Assembly (NCBI GenBank): GCA_000727475.1 | Contig: KL647307.1 | Span: 651,946 to 715,945 of the forward strand | From: Sarcocystis neurona | Lineage: Eukaryota > Apicomplexa > Conoidasida > Eucoccidiorida > Sarcocystidae | Direction of reading: 5' to 3' | Length of the DNA: 64,000 nucleotides | Shown: piece after piece, positions 40,001 through 52,700 of the stretch | Position numbering within the stretch: position 1 is the first letter of the stretch | How the letters are laid out: each line of letters starts with the position of its first letter | Translations under genes and position numbers: made by a program | Notes under the pieces: generated by a model | The model's input: only the letters and a program-made list of their open reading frames with translations | The model's database searches: none | What the model was told of the DNA's origin: nothing

Positions 40001-43000
40001 GGACGAAAAAGAACGAGAACAAACGAGCAGCACAACACCGGAGGAAAGACGCAGCACACAGCAGCAGGAGGAAGAGGTGAAGAAGCGCAGCAGCAGCGCA
40101 GCAAAGAGGCAGCAGAGCAGACACAACAGCAGCAGAAGAGAGAAGCACCCGTAAAGGAGCAACAGCAGAAAAGAAACGAAGCAGCAGAGGACACGAAGCA
40201 CACAGGCAGCACACAGCCCCGTCGTCAGATACTGCGCCCCTAGCACATGCAAAAAGTATTCTCTGCACCTCACAAATGCGTAGACGCGAAGAAGAGAGGA
40301 AGAAATAATCAAATAAGAAATTACACTCAACCTAACTTGACTTCTTAACTCGCATGCGCAAGAGGAGACCGCCTCTTCCACAGAGCGACATCAGGGGACC
40401 AACAGCAAACTCATACGTATACACATATATACACACACCTACAACGGCTAAAATCGGCTGTTCAAACCTGTACATATATATATATATATATAAATGAATC
40501 TCTCTCTCTATATATATAGGGCGGAGCTATATATATATATATACATGTACATGCGTAAGTGTATCCACGTACACGTAGATGCACGAAGATACGTACATAT
40601 CTCCAGATATATGTATATACACGCATGCACATACACAGCTACAAATATACGTATATATACATTTCAGTACAATATTGACTTATATATTTACCTATATATA
40701 TATATATGCGTATACATGTACGTATCAACCTCTACAGTACCAGCGTATACATGTATGTACAGTTATGTGTTGGTGTAGCAGAGGAGCAGATAGAGGAAGC
40801 TGCAGAAGAGAAGCAGCAGGGACGACTGGCAGCTAGAGGGCTGATCAACAGACATAGAGCAAAGAAGAAGCAGCAGGACACCAGCTGCCAATGCCCCGGC
40901 AGCAGCGATAGCTGCGAGAGAAGAAGCAGCAGCAGCAGCGGGACGGGCAGTAGCAGCAGCACCAGCAGCTGCCACAGCACGAGAGCGCGGACGCCCAGCA
41001 GCCCGCCTCTCACCCCCGCAGGACCAGCAGCAAGGGCGATGGCAGTAGGAGCACCAAGGCACAGCAGGAGCTGTGGCAGCGGCAAAACCTGTTCTCTCTT
41101 ACTCTCTCTCTCTCGCAGCAGCAGCACCAGCAGGAGCAGCAGGAGCAGCAGCCATCGCAGCAGTCACTCCGGCAGCAGCAGCAGACCCCGAAGGAAAAGC
41201 GCCGGGTGCAGCAGCAGAGGAAGGAGGCGCGCAGCAGGGCAGCAGTCATAAAAGACAGGCATCAGTCAGCATGCGCAGAAGCAGTCAGCAAGCGCAGGAG
41301 CAGCAGCAGCAGAAGTAGCAGCAAGAGCAGCTGTAGCAACAGTAGCAGCAGCAGGAGCGGCAGTAGTACGAGCAGGAGCAGCAGTAGTAGGAGCAGGACA
41401 GCAGTAGTAGGAGCAGCAGCGGTAAGAGCAGGAGCACCAGCAGCAGGTTCAGCAGTAAAATTCTTGACCGCCGTGTTAGGAGCAGCGACGCTTGGCGTCA
41501 CTGCAGCAGCAGATTAAAATACCTTTCTTTGAGCTGTCTAAGAAGGTGTTCGCAGTAGGCATGTCGTTCTTCAAAAGCTTTGCTCACTTCGTCAACTTCT
41601 TCAGAGACACGACTGTATTGCTGCAGAAAAGAAGAAAATACAGCAGCAGCAGAGCAGGCCCGCAGCAGCAGTCCCACCAGCAGCAGCAGCACGGCAGCGT
41701 CACATGTCCGAGAAGCTGCCGCAGCAGCACGGGAGCGTAGCAGGTCGAAGAAGAGCAGCATCAGAGCACAGTAGGTTGAAGAAGAAGAAGCAGCAGCAGC
41801 ACCGGAGCACAACAGGTGGAAGTCGAAGCAGCAGCAGTAGCAGCAGCACTGCAGCGTCACAGGTCGGAGAAGCCGTCGCAGGAGCACCGGAGCGTAGCAG
41901 ACGGGAGACGCGGCAGCAGCAGCAGCAGCACCACAGCACAGCAGGTTGACGACGAAGAAGAAGCAGCAGCAGCAGCACCTGAGCACAGCAGGTTGACGAC
42001 GAGGAAGAAGCAGCAGCAGCAGCACCTGAGCACAGCACAGGTTAGAGAAGCAGCAGCAGCAGTGGAAGCAGCGCCCAGCGGCACCGCCACAAGCAGCACT
42101 TCGACAGCAGCGCAGCAGCAGCAGCGCAGCAGCAGCAGCGCAGCACCCGCAGCAAAGAGGCCGCAGCAGGAGTAGCAAAATCAGCAGATCTCGTGTGGCA
42201 CAGTGACTAACTGCTGCCTCAACTCCCACTGCATGAGCAAGCGAAGAAAGGAAGGAACTGCCACTGCAATTTCTTTGAGAGGAGTTTGCTGTTTCTAGTA
42301 TACGGCGGGTTCGATTTGAATCGGCGGGAGATGGGGAGAGGAAAGGGCCCAGGAGTGTTCACAAAACCCTCTTCGACGGAGAAGAGAAGAGGTATCCTCG
42401 GGAGAAGCGTGAAGAGAAAACGAAGGGAAAGTAAAGCAGAACAACCGAGGGGTGAGGGCTGTGGAAGGACTGCCCCGGAAGGAACAGAAGGAGAAGGCAG
42501 AAGGAAATAGAAGAAGTTCCTTCGACAAAAAAGAAATACCTCGCGCAGCATCGCCATTTCTGCGCCAAGTTCATCGTAGTCGCTCAATTTCAGTCGCAGC
42601 GCCTGCAAAGACAGCAACAGCGACAGAAACCGCCGCAGCAGCAGCGGTAGATGAACGAGCAGGACCAGACGCAGCAGGGCGATAAAAGAAGAAGCAGCAG
42701 CAGGCCAAGACAAAACGCACCAGCAGCAGCAGCACCAACAGACGCAGCTGCAGTTGTGTGGGCAGAGGAACATGTAGCAGCAGTGTGCAACACAGCAGAA
42801 GCAGCAGCATCGGACGCCCCACAAAAGCAGCAAAGCGGCAGCACAGCAGCAGCAGCATCGCATGTCCCAGAAAAGGCAGCGACAGGCAGCAGCAAAGCAG
42901 CAGCAGCAGCAGACGAAGTCCCACGAAAAACCGCAGAAGCAGCAGCGAAGCAGCAGCAGCAGAAGGTGAAGCTCCAGGAAACGCCGCAACAAGCAGCAGT

Positions 43001-46000
43001 AGCATCGAGGGTCGCAGGAAAAGCAGGAAGAGGCAGCGGCCCAGCAGCCGCAGCAGGAGTTTCTGCAAGGCAGCGAGCGAACTAAGGGAAGAAAGTAGAA
43101 GGCGACGGCAGAAACTTGGACGAGAAGAAAGCGAGAAAGATGAGCGACAGGCGGGAGAGAAAGGGGCGAGACTGAAGGGCCGGTGGAGGAGAAGCCAAAG
43201 ACACGCAGAAGCACCGGCAGCAGCACAGGAGGGAAAGGAGAGACGAGGAGAGAAACAAAGCGCATGCAGCAGCAGCAGCAACCCCCCGAGGTTTCTCTGC
43301 AATTACTCGTAGCTGCTCACGCCAAGAAACAGCAGCAGCAGCAGAGGACGCGGATGCGGAAGGGAAGAGAAGCAGCCGAGGGAGACGAAACGACGGAGAC
43401 AACCACCGCGAACGGAGACGCAGAAGAAGAAGAGGACGACAAGGAGGGCGGGTCAAACGAAGAAGAAAACAGCAGAAGCAGACGCAGAAATGCATGCGAG
43501 ACGCAGAAGACGAAGTGAAGAGGAGGACGCGGAAGACGCCGCAGCAAAGGGACGAGACGGAGACGGCGAGGACGCGTGGGACGGAGAGGAGGACGAGACG
43601 AGACGGGAAGACGCGGGGGGCCAAGTTCAGCAAGAAAGTATACATATACACAAATATATATATATATGCGAACAGAGATATAAACATATCCATACATTGG
43701 TATCAAGATGGACATCAATCTATACACACATCCATATATAGATAGACGGAGAAACGTATACAGATAAACATGTATATATACGTATATATACACAACATAT
43801 ATATGGATATATAGATGTACGAAGATAGGTGCGTATATATACATATGTGGCTGAAGACGCAGATAAATTCATATACGTGCATATGTACTGAGACAGAGAT
43901 ATAAAGCCATGCACATATATATACATATAATATGTATGCACCTATGTAGAGATGTACGCAGATATATACATATATAGATATGTATACTTAAGTATACGTA
44001 TACATATGTGTAGATATAGATATATACATGTACACAAGTAGACATGCAGATACATATATATATATATATGTATGAAAAATTATAGAGAAGTAGAATACAT
44101 TTATATGTGTTGTATGTAGGTGTACGGGGAGAGATAGAGCAGTAAATATGAGGGACAGAGAGACACAGAGATAGACGAGACGCCAAAATACGTGTCTTCC
44201 TCTGCCGCCGCACATAAAACGAACGCAGCTGCCTTCGTGGTAGAAACGCCTACTTCGTTTTCACGCTTCAACTTTCCGACGTCTTCGTTTGAAGAGGCGC
44301 TTCCCCCACCAGCAGCAGGACTACCACCACCAGCGCCACCCGCAGCACCTCCTGTCGAGTCTTCTTTCCTGTCCGGCAGCTCCTGCTGCGTCTGTTGCTG
44401 CTGCTGCTTTGTCTTCACCTGCTGCTGTTCCGTCTTCATCTGCTGCTGCTTTATCTTCACCTGCTGCTGCTCCGTCCGTTGCTGCTGCTGCTGCGCCTTG
44501 ATCTGCTGCTGTTGCTCCTTCTCGGTCGTCGCTTTTTCTTCTCCTCCCCCTGTGATAGCAGCGACAGCGCCAGTGCCCTCCGCCTCGCTTCTTCTTCTTC
44601 TTTTTCTTCCTGCTGCTGCTGCGTCGCCGCCATCTGCTGCTGCTGGGGCTGCTCCTCCTCCGCTGCGTTCTGCCGCGGCCGGTGCCCCTGTCGCTGCCGG
44701 CCGCGCTTCTCCTCCGCGCTCCTCCTCGACGTCTCCTGCTGCTGCTGTTGCTCTTACTCTTCCTGCGGCTGCTGCTGCTTCTTCGCTTCCTGCCGCTCCC
44801 CCCCCTCCCTCTCTGCTGCTGCTGCTCGAAGACAACAAGGAGGAAGAGGAAGAAGACGCAGCACGTTCGGCGGCGACCGCTCGTAGTTGCAGCTCATGCA
44901 GCAGGTCCTCCTGCAGCGGCGTTAAAAAAAAACATCTCACCGCTGCCGGCAGCACCAATTCACCAAAACAAATTGCAGTCATGCAGGAGCAATGCATGTC
45001 CACCCTCACATATATACGCGTGTGTGTATACATACATACGTGTTCATATATATATGTATCTTCGTGCTTCCACATTTATATATACACGTACAGATATATA
45101 TATATATATATAAACGCATGCATCTGTTAACGTATATATGTGCACATATCTGTTTGTGTGTCTGTGTCTGTGTCTGTGTGTCTTTCTCTGTCTCTGTCTC
45201 TCGAAACATATATATGTGTGCATATTGAGCCTCACATATATATGTATATGCGTTTACATAGTTACTTGTATGCTTAGGTTTTGTATATATTATATGTATG
45301 TATACATTAAGGTCTGTCTTTTTCTCTCTCTACATATATGCGTGAGTATATATCTACACATGTACATAGATATCTATCCATATGTATATACACGCAGACA
45401 GGTACTTCTATAGAAGACACATGCCTCTGTCTAACGTCCTTCATATATGCCCCTGCGTGTGTGTGTGTGTGTTGATGTATTTATTGCGTTCTGCTCTCTC
45501 ATATGACAACAGCGTCGCTAGAGAAGAGCAGGGAGACCTCGGGCACCGCGGCAGCAGCAGCAGCAGGCGGAGAAGGGAAGCCACCGCCCGACAGCAGACG
45601 AGCAATTTCTGTTGGACAGAAGCAGCAGCAACGGAGAAGAAGACGAAGAAGAAGAAATGAAGAGGAAGAAGAAAGAAATGCCGCAATATGTGTGTGTGTT
45701 TAGTACTGCGTTCAGTGTGTGCGCCGCGCGCACGTGCAACGCGCAGGCTTGCAGCAGCAGCAGCAGCCAAAGTCACTTCAGCACGTCAACAACACTCACG
45801 AAAAAGGCTGTTACAAACTTTTGCATTCGTTCATAAAGACGAATGAAGACAAACATACATGTAGCGATATATATATGTGTCTTTGCCCAGATACTTGCAG
45901 ATATGTATAGATGGACGCGGTGGAAGCGTGGAAACGGCAACTGATACATCTAACTCATATATACGCGCCCATACACACATATCTAAAACGAAAACATGCA

Positions 46001-49000
46001 CGAATACGTGTATATATATATAGAGGGAGAAAGAGATAGAGAGACACACACACGTATATCCGTATATAGAGAGAGAGACGGACAGACAGATAGATAGATA
46101 TGGAGATACACATTGATGGCCCCCGAGGTACCCGCGTCGCGTTGTCCCCCAACGACTTGGCCTGCATCTCACATGCCCATGCAAGTCGAGAGACAGGGAC
46201 GTACTCCTTCATCTCCTTCATATACATATATATATACATACGCTTGTAAATATATATATATATGTACACATATATACGTGTATATATATATAGAGAGAGA
46301 GAGACATATATACCAGCACACACAAGCAGACGCATGGGAAAGACTCTTCGAGCGCGGTGTCTTTCTTTATATATATTCCTGAAGACATTAATATCTACAC
46401 ATCCATATATAGATACAGACACACATATATATACACAGAAACAGAGAGAGAGACTTATGAATGTGTATGTGCAAAGACACATATATGTACAGAGAGGGAG
46501 AAAAGTGGATTTACACACATAGGGCTGGATATATGAACATTCATAGAGATTCACAAATAGAGAGACAGATGCATATATATATATATATATGTATATATGT
46601 ATATTTACGCTCATGCATACACGTATACAGGTAGATATGTAGGTATACATGTATGTATATATATATGGATATGTATACACATATATGGAAATCTATAGAT
46701 ATATATTATATACGTATCAAAAACATGTGCGTTTATCGATATACAAATGTGAAGAAGCTATGACAGGAAGAAGAGAGAGTTGAGGGGTACCGTATGCCGC
46801 AACGCTTCGATCAGCTGCTGCTTCTCCTTCCGCATGCGCTCGTTTCGTTCTACGAAGAAAACAGAGAGACACAAGGAGAAGAAAATACGGTGAAGAAAGG
46901 AGAGACCGAGCCCCGCAGCAGACACACAGCCGCGTCCAGCACCCCACGCAACCAGCAGCAGCAGCAGCACCCGCCCCGGAGCAGCAGACCCCGCGGCAGC
47001 AAGACGGGCAGTAGCCGTGGCAGCAGCACGAGCAGATCGAGCAGCCGCAGATCGAGCACGTGTAGGGACACGCAGCAGCAGCAAGAGGAACCAGCAAAAA
47101 GTGAGCAACAGCAGCAGCAGACAGAGGCAGCACGAACGCAGCAGCAGAAAGCGATACACCCACCGCCTTCACGTGAATTGCTGCGACGGAGCCAGGAGCT
47201 GCAGCTCTCGACACGCAGAGGACCCTCACGCGCAGAGCAGGCGGGAAAAGAGCAGCAGACGCAGGGGACGACGAAGTAACAGCAGCCGCCAGGGGAGCAC
47301 ACGCAGCGGCAGCGAGGGTACCAAAGCGATGGCACCGAGAACATCGGTGGCTAACAATAAGAGAAGAGAAAGACCGCATGCAGCAGCAAGCGCAAGGAGA
47401 AGTCGAGGAACAGGAGATCGGAGCAGAAGTCGAGGAACAGGAGATCGGAGCGGCGGCCAGACAGACGGGTGGAGGAGCGTCACGACGCGCAAAGAAAGGG
47501 CGCAGATTGAAGAGGATAGAGCCGCAGGAGGGGAACAGCAACGAGAGAGACAACAGCAGCAGACACAGAAGAACAAGACGGAAAGAGAAAAAGCAGCAGC
47601 AGAAAGAAGTACAGCAACACCGGCAGCAAGTAGAAGAAGAAGGAAAGGCTGAGCAACAGCGGCAGGAGGGAGAATAGAAAGAGCAGCAGCAGGAGCAGGA
47701 AGCAGAAGACGAGTAGCAGAAGCAGCAGGACGACGAGGAAGACGCGAAGAAACAACAGCAACAGCAGCAGGAAGAGGACGAGAAGATCTAGCAGCAGCGG
47801 AAGCAGGGGAAGAGAAGAAGACGAAGAGAAACAGCAGCAGCAGGAAGGAGGTGGAGAAGAGGGAAGCGGACGTACGTAGCATCTGGGCAGCAGCATTTTT
47901 TAGCTGCTCATGTTGAAGTTTCAATTTACTGAGCTGCGCGCAGCGTTGGCCAGCCACAACTTCTTGCTCCTTCTCCCATGCCCGCAACGCCCGCACTTCG
48001 TCTTTAAACTTTTCTCTCTGCATCCCACGAACACACACACACACACACGTGTGACCCCCCACCACCAGCCGCTAGTCATTTTCCTTCACCTAAGGCTAGA
48101 AGAAGTATATTTGAATTCACACACATACACACATTCATATATATATACATATATATACATATACACACATATATACGTATACAAATAGGTAGACCTGCAT
48201 GTATAGAGACAGACGCCTCCATAGAACCGACCCCGCTCCTGCGCTTGACCAGAAAAAGACGATGGCCCCCTCTCTCACACAAGACGTATGTACACTTCTA
48301 CACATACACATGGGGACTACAAGAGTGACCCATACAAATAGTGCTTGTATTCTAAAGTATATATATACATATACATATATGTATATTAAAGAGAGAGAGC
48401 CAGACATATATATATATATATATATTGAAAGATAGACAGGTAGATAGACAGATAGATAGATACAACTATAAACACGTGTATACAAAAGAAATGACCCAGA
48501 AAAACAGAGCTTCTATTCTAGATCCTATACATATAAATATATATATACAAAGAGAGAGAGAAAAATATATACATGTATATATAGACGCAGAGAGAAACGT
48601 GTACGTATGTGAGTATCACACGCGAGGCACAACACAGAGACAGAAAGAGATGGAGACAGCAACTTTCAATATACGTGAAACTCCACATAAAAAAAGCTTC
48701 GTATGCACATATATATATAGGGGGGTACGTATGTGTGAAGACAGAGATAAATAAGTAGATAGATAGATAGGTCCCCTCATATACAGAGTACATACACGCA
48801 AACGGATAGACGCACACGCACACATACACATTTGTATACATATATATATATATATGTATGGGTAGACATGTATATATATAATATAGACGCCTATGTGTAT
48901 AGAGACATGTGTATAGGTATGTACATGTGTATATGAGTATGTATATATACACAGACATATATGCGTATCGATCAGTGCCTGAGTATACGTGTGTGTATGG

Positions 49001-49736
49001 GCAATGCTGCGTGTATGTGTGTGGATAGCGGGAAACTGTTCCACCCTAATATATATAGATGCGTTGCCGGATATGTATAAACATTCGTCTGCATCTGTCT
49101 ATATCTATATAGATATATATATCTACATATCAATACGGTATTCGTTTGTAGCTGTCTCTCGCTACCTAGGTGGCATGTGTGTGGATAGTAAGTGTGTTCA
49201 TCTGTAGCTGTTTTTGTACAGAAACGGCGATGCGCGGGCTCGCACGCTGTTGATCGATAAAAAATACGACGCAGTTCATCGTCTCCACTCTCTCGGAACT
49301 TCGACGTAGGCTGTTGGCAAGCAATAGTTATTGCTGCTGTACCTACTGCTGCTGTACATATTGCTACTGTACCTATTGCTACTGTACCTATTGCTGCTGT
49401 TCCTCTTGCTGCTGTTCCTATTGCTGCTGTTCGTGTTGCTGCTGTTTCTATTGCTGCTGTTGCTGTCCCTGCTGCTGCTGCTGTTCCTGCTGCTGCTTCT
49501 GTTGCTGCTGTTCCTGTTCCTAGTGCTGCTGTTGATTCTGCTACCGCTTTCCCTCCTGCTGCTGCTGCTGTCGTTTTTTCTTACTTCACAGAACATTCTA
49601 TCCCTCTCCTGTCGAAGAGACGCGGCTTCTTCTGTTAATTCTTTGATTCTCTTCAACAACTCCTCTCTCTGTTCCCGCGTGGTCGCCTGTAGTGTCATCA
49701 TCATCATCAGCAGCAACATGAGAAATCAGCCCCACG

Positions 49737-49770
<34 letters not shown>

Positions 49771-52700
49771 GCAGCGGCAAGGCCGTGACTGTCAAAACTG
49801 CAACAGCAGGAGCAGCAGCGGCAGCAGTCGTTGCAGTAGCACAAGTAGCAACAGAGGCGGCCCTCGCAATAGTACGGGCAACAGCAGGGGTGGGAGAAGC
49901 AGCAGAAGCACGGCAAGCAGAAGCAGCAACAGCAGCGGAGGCAGAAGCAGCAGGAGCAGGGGAAGCAGAAACAGAAGCAGGGAAGGGAAGAGCAGGAAAA
50001 GCAGGGGATGCGGCAGTAGAAGCAGCTCGGGAGCAAGAAGACGCAGCAGGACGGTACGCAGAAGCGGCAGCAGCACGGGAAGCAGAAACAGCGACAGTAG
50101 GGGGAGCAGAAGCAGCAGCACGGGCAGCAGAACCAGAAATAGCAGCGGGAGGGGGGGAAGCAGAAGCAGGACGAGCAGCAGAAGACGGAGGGGCAGCAGC
50201 AGCAGAAGCAGAAGTAGCAGGAGCACGTGAAGCAGAAGCAGCAGGGGCAGGAGGAGCAGCAGCATGCGAAGTATGGGGAACAGCAGCAGCACGGCCGTGA
50301 CGCACGTGGCAGCAAGAGGTGCGGCGCCAGTGTAACAACCGCAGCCGTCGCAAGAGCGGTAGCAGGTGTCAACGGCAACGCGTCCGGCCTTTGCGGCAGC
50401 AAGTGACGCACCGCCAGCCCCAGGCGATCAGCAGCAGCACAAACAGCAGCAAAACAGCAGGTTCTCCTCAACAACCCATGCAGCCACCACATAGAGGTCG
50501 CAACAGCAGCAGAATATCAGCAGCCGCACCGTCACCATTTGCGTATATGTGTACCCGGTTGAGGCTATGTACTCTATAAATTTACACGGATTTATTTATA
50601 GATAAATAGACAGATAAGTATCCATTGCCACACATATATATACGTACATATAGGGGGGGAGGATATATATATATATATATATACAGAGAAAACGAGAGAG
50701 AAAGAGACATGTGTTAGGTACGTGTACAAGGAGAGGTATATTTGGCTGTTCCACAAGAGCAGGGGAAAAGGAATGAAAAGGAGAAGTTCCTTACGAGCAA
50801 GGATTCGAACTGAGTATCTTTTTGGCTTTGCATCAGCAGCAACTCCCGTCGCAACTCCTCCGCCTCCGCAGTCCTCGCCGTCTGCAGCAGCGGCAACAGC
50901 AGCAGCAACGGTAATAAGAGAAGCAGCTGCAACCGTAGCAGCAACGGCCACTACAGAAGCAGTCGCAACCGTGGCGGTAGCAGCAGCAAGAGCAGCAGCA
51001 GCCGCGGCAGCATGAGCAGCAGCAAAAGCAGCGGCAAAAGCAGCAGCAAAAGCAGCGGCGAAAGCAGTTGCAAGAGCAGCAAGCGCCGCAGGAGCAGCAG
51101 CAGCCGCAGGAGCGGCAGGAGGGAGAGCAGCAGCAGCCGGTCGTGCAGCAGCAGCCGCACGTGCAGCAGCAACAGCAGTAGCAGCTCGGCGTCAGGCGTT
51201 GAGCAACGAATACGACCAGAGAAGGAAGAGGCGGCAGAAGGCAGCTTCGCAGGCAAATTAATTCAAAAGGCGACGCGACGTCGCGGCTGCGTGCCGTGCC
51301 AACGACAGCAGCACCAGGCGAACTCGCGGGGCCGCACAGCAGCAGCAGCAGTCATCAGCTGCTTCCCTCAGCCGCACCCAGGACGCAACATTGTCCAAGT
51401 TCATCTACGCTACGACAAGAAGTTGTACGTATATGCATGCGAGGATATTCACATGGACGTTTCCCACCTACTCCCACCCATCTCCGTATAAAGTCGCGCT
51501 CCTACGGCACCACCTACATACACATACATATACATATATATACACACATATATGTGAGACACACGTGTCCACACGTATAAACAACCGTCGTCGTATGTAC
51601 TTCCATGTATACACGCGTGCTTCTAACTAATGCATAAGTGTGTGTATCTATATCTGAGCAGATATACACATACACATATATATGAAGAAAAAGAGACGAG
51701 AGACAGAGGCTCCTATTTCTAGACAGATACTCGCGTGGGGTCGGTCACGTACCTACGGCGGCGATAAGCACATACATAATACGTAAGACGGACCTTCCTA
51801 TTTATATACAAATATGCGCTTGGCAATCAATTTGTCTACGAATGTGGAGACGCAAGAGAGGAAGACAAAGCTATAGTTGAGTTCGATCTATACATATACA
51901 AATATAAATACAAGGGCCTCATCTATCTGCATGCGCGCACGCATGTATACATCAATGTATAGTATATCAGCACATATATCTATATATATATGTATACAGA
52001 TAGATAGATAGATAGAGAAATATATGTATATATACTTCGATATATGTGCACACACACATAACAGCAGTATACAGGTAGATAAATACATGCATATATACAT
52101 ATACGTATGAGGAGAGATACGGGCGCCCCCTTCAAGCAGCAGTGTGTCCACGTACATGTATACACACATGTATATATATGTCTCCAGGTGCCGAGGAACA
52201 CTACACATATACGTATGTAGTATATATACGAATATACTACTAAAGAGAACTATACGGAAATGCAGAGGCTTCGAATCACCAGAAATGTTTGTCCTCTACA
52301 TCTGTCTCCGTCAATACTCAGCAGCAGACACACACGAAGAAAGTGACGGGTCACTACGTCCTCATGAAGAGAACTTCCTGCACCATCCTCGTCCATCTGT
52401 CCCACACCATTTGGAGCGTACATTCCTCAATACCTCGAAAAATGGTACACGCTTGGTAGTGGACCTCGTCCAGGTGCAGCACCTTATGCATCTACGTATC
52501 AGGCTCTACTCTACACATCAACACACCCCACTTCTTCACGCTCCCATACAAACACACATATACACATATATGTAGAAATACAGAGACAGAGACAGGAAGA
52601 TATATATACAAATATGTCGCCGAGGTGTATATACATGTATGCCGAGGTGGACGACGAAAGAAGGTAAAAAAATGCCTGCAGCCACCCTGGACGCCGTTGT

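Noticed and set aside
43283..43312. 30-nt in-phase BRE1 exon (LRVIAEKPRG)
   Set aside because: The donor would be GGG/GTTGCT and the pyrimidine tract is poor. Exons 8 and 9 already join in phase without it, so it stays possible but unsupported.
44192..45130. 313-codon plus-strand ORF opposite BRE1 exon 8
   Set aside because: Antisense of a Gln/Ala/Ser-rich exon, giving Ser/Pro/Cys low complexity with no own start context or domain.
50800..50830. GGATTCGAACTG resembling a tRNA B box
   Set aside because: It lies inside BRE1 exon 4, and no acceptor stem, D arm or anticodon arm can be built around it.
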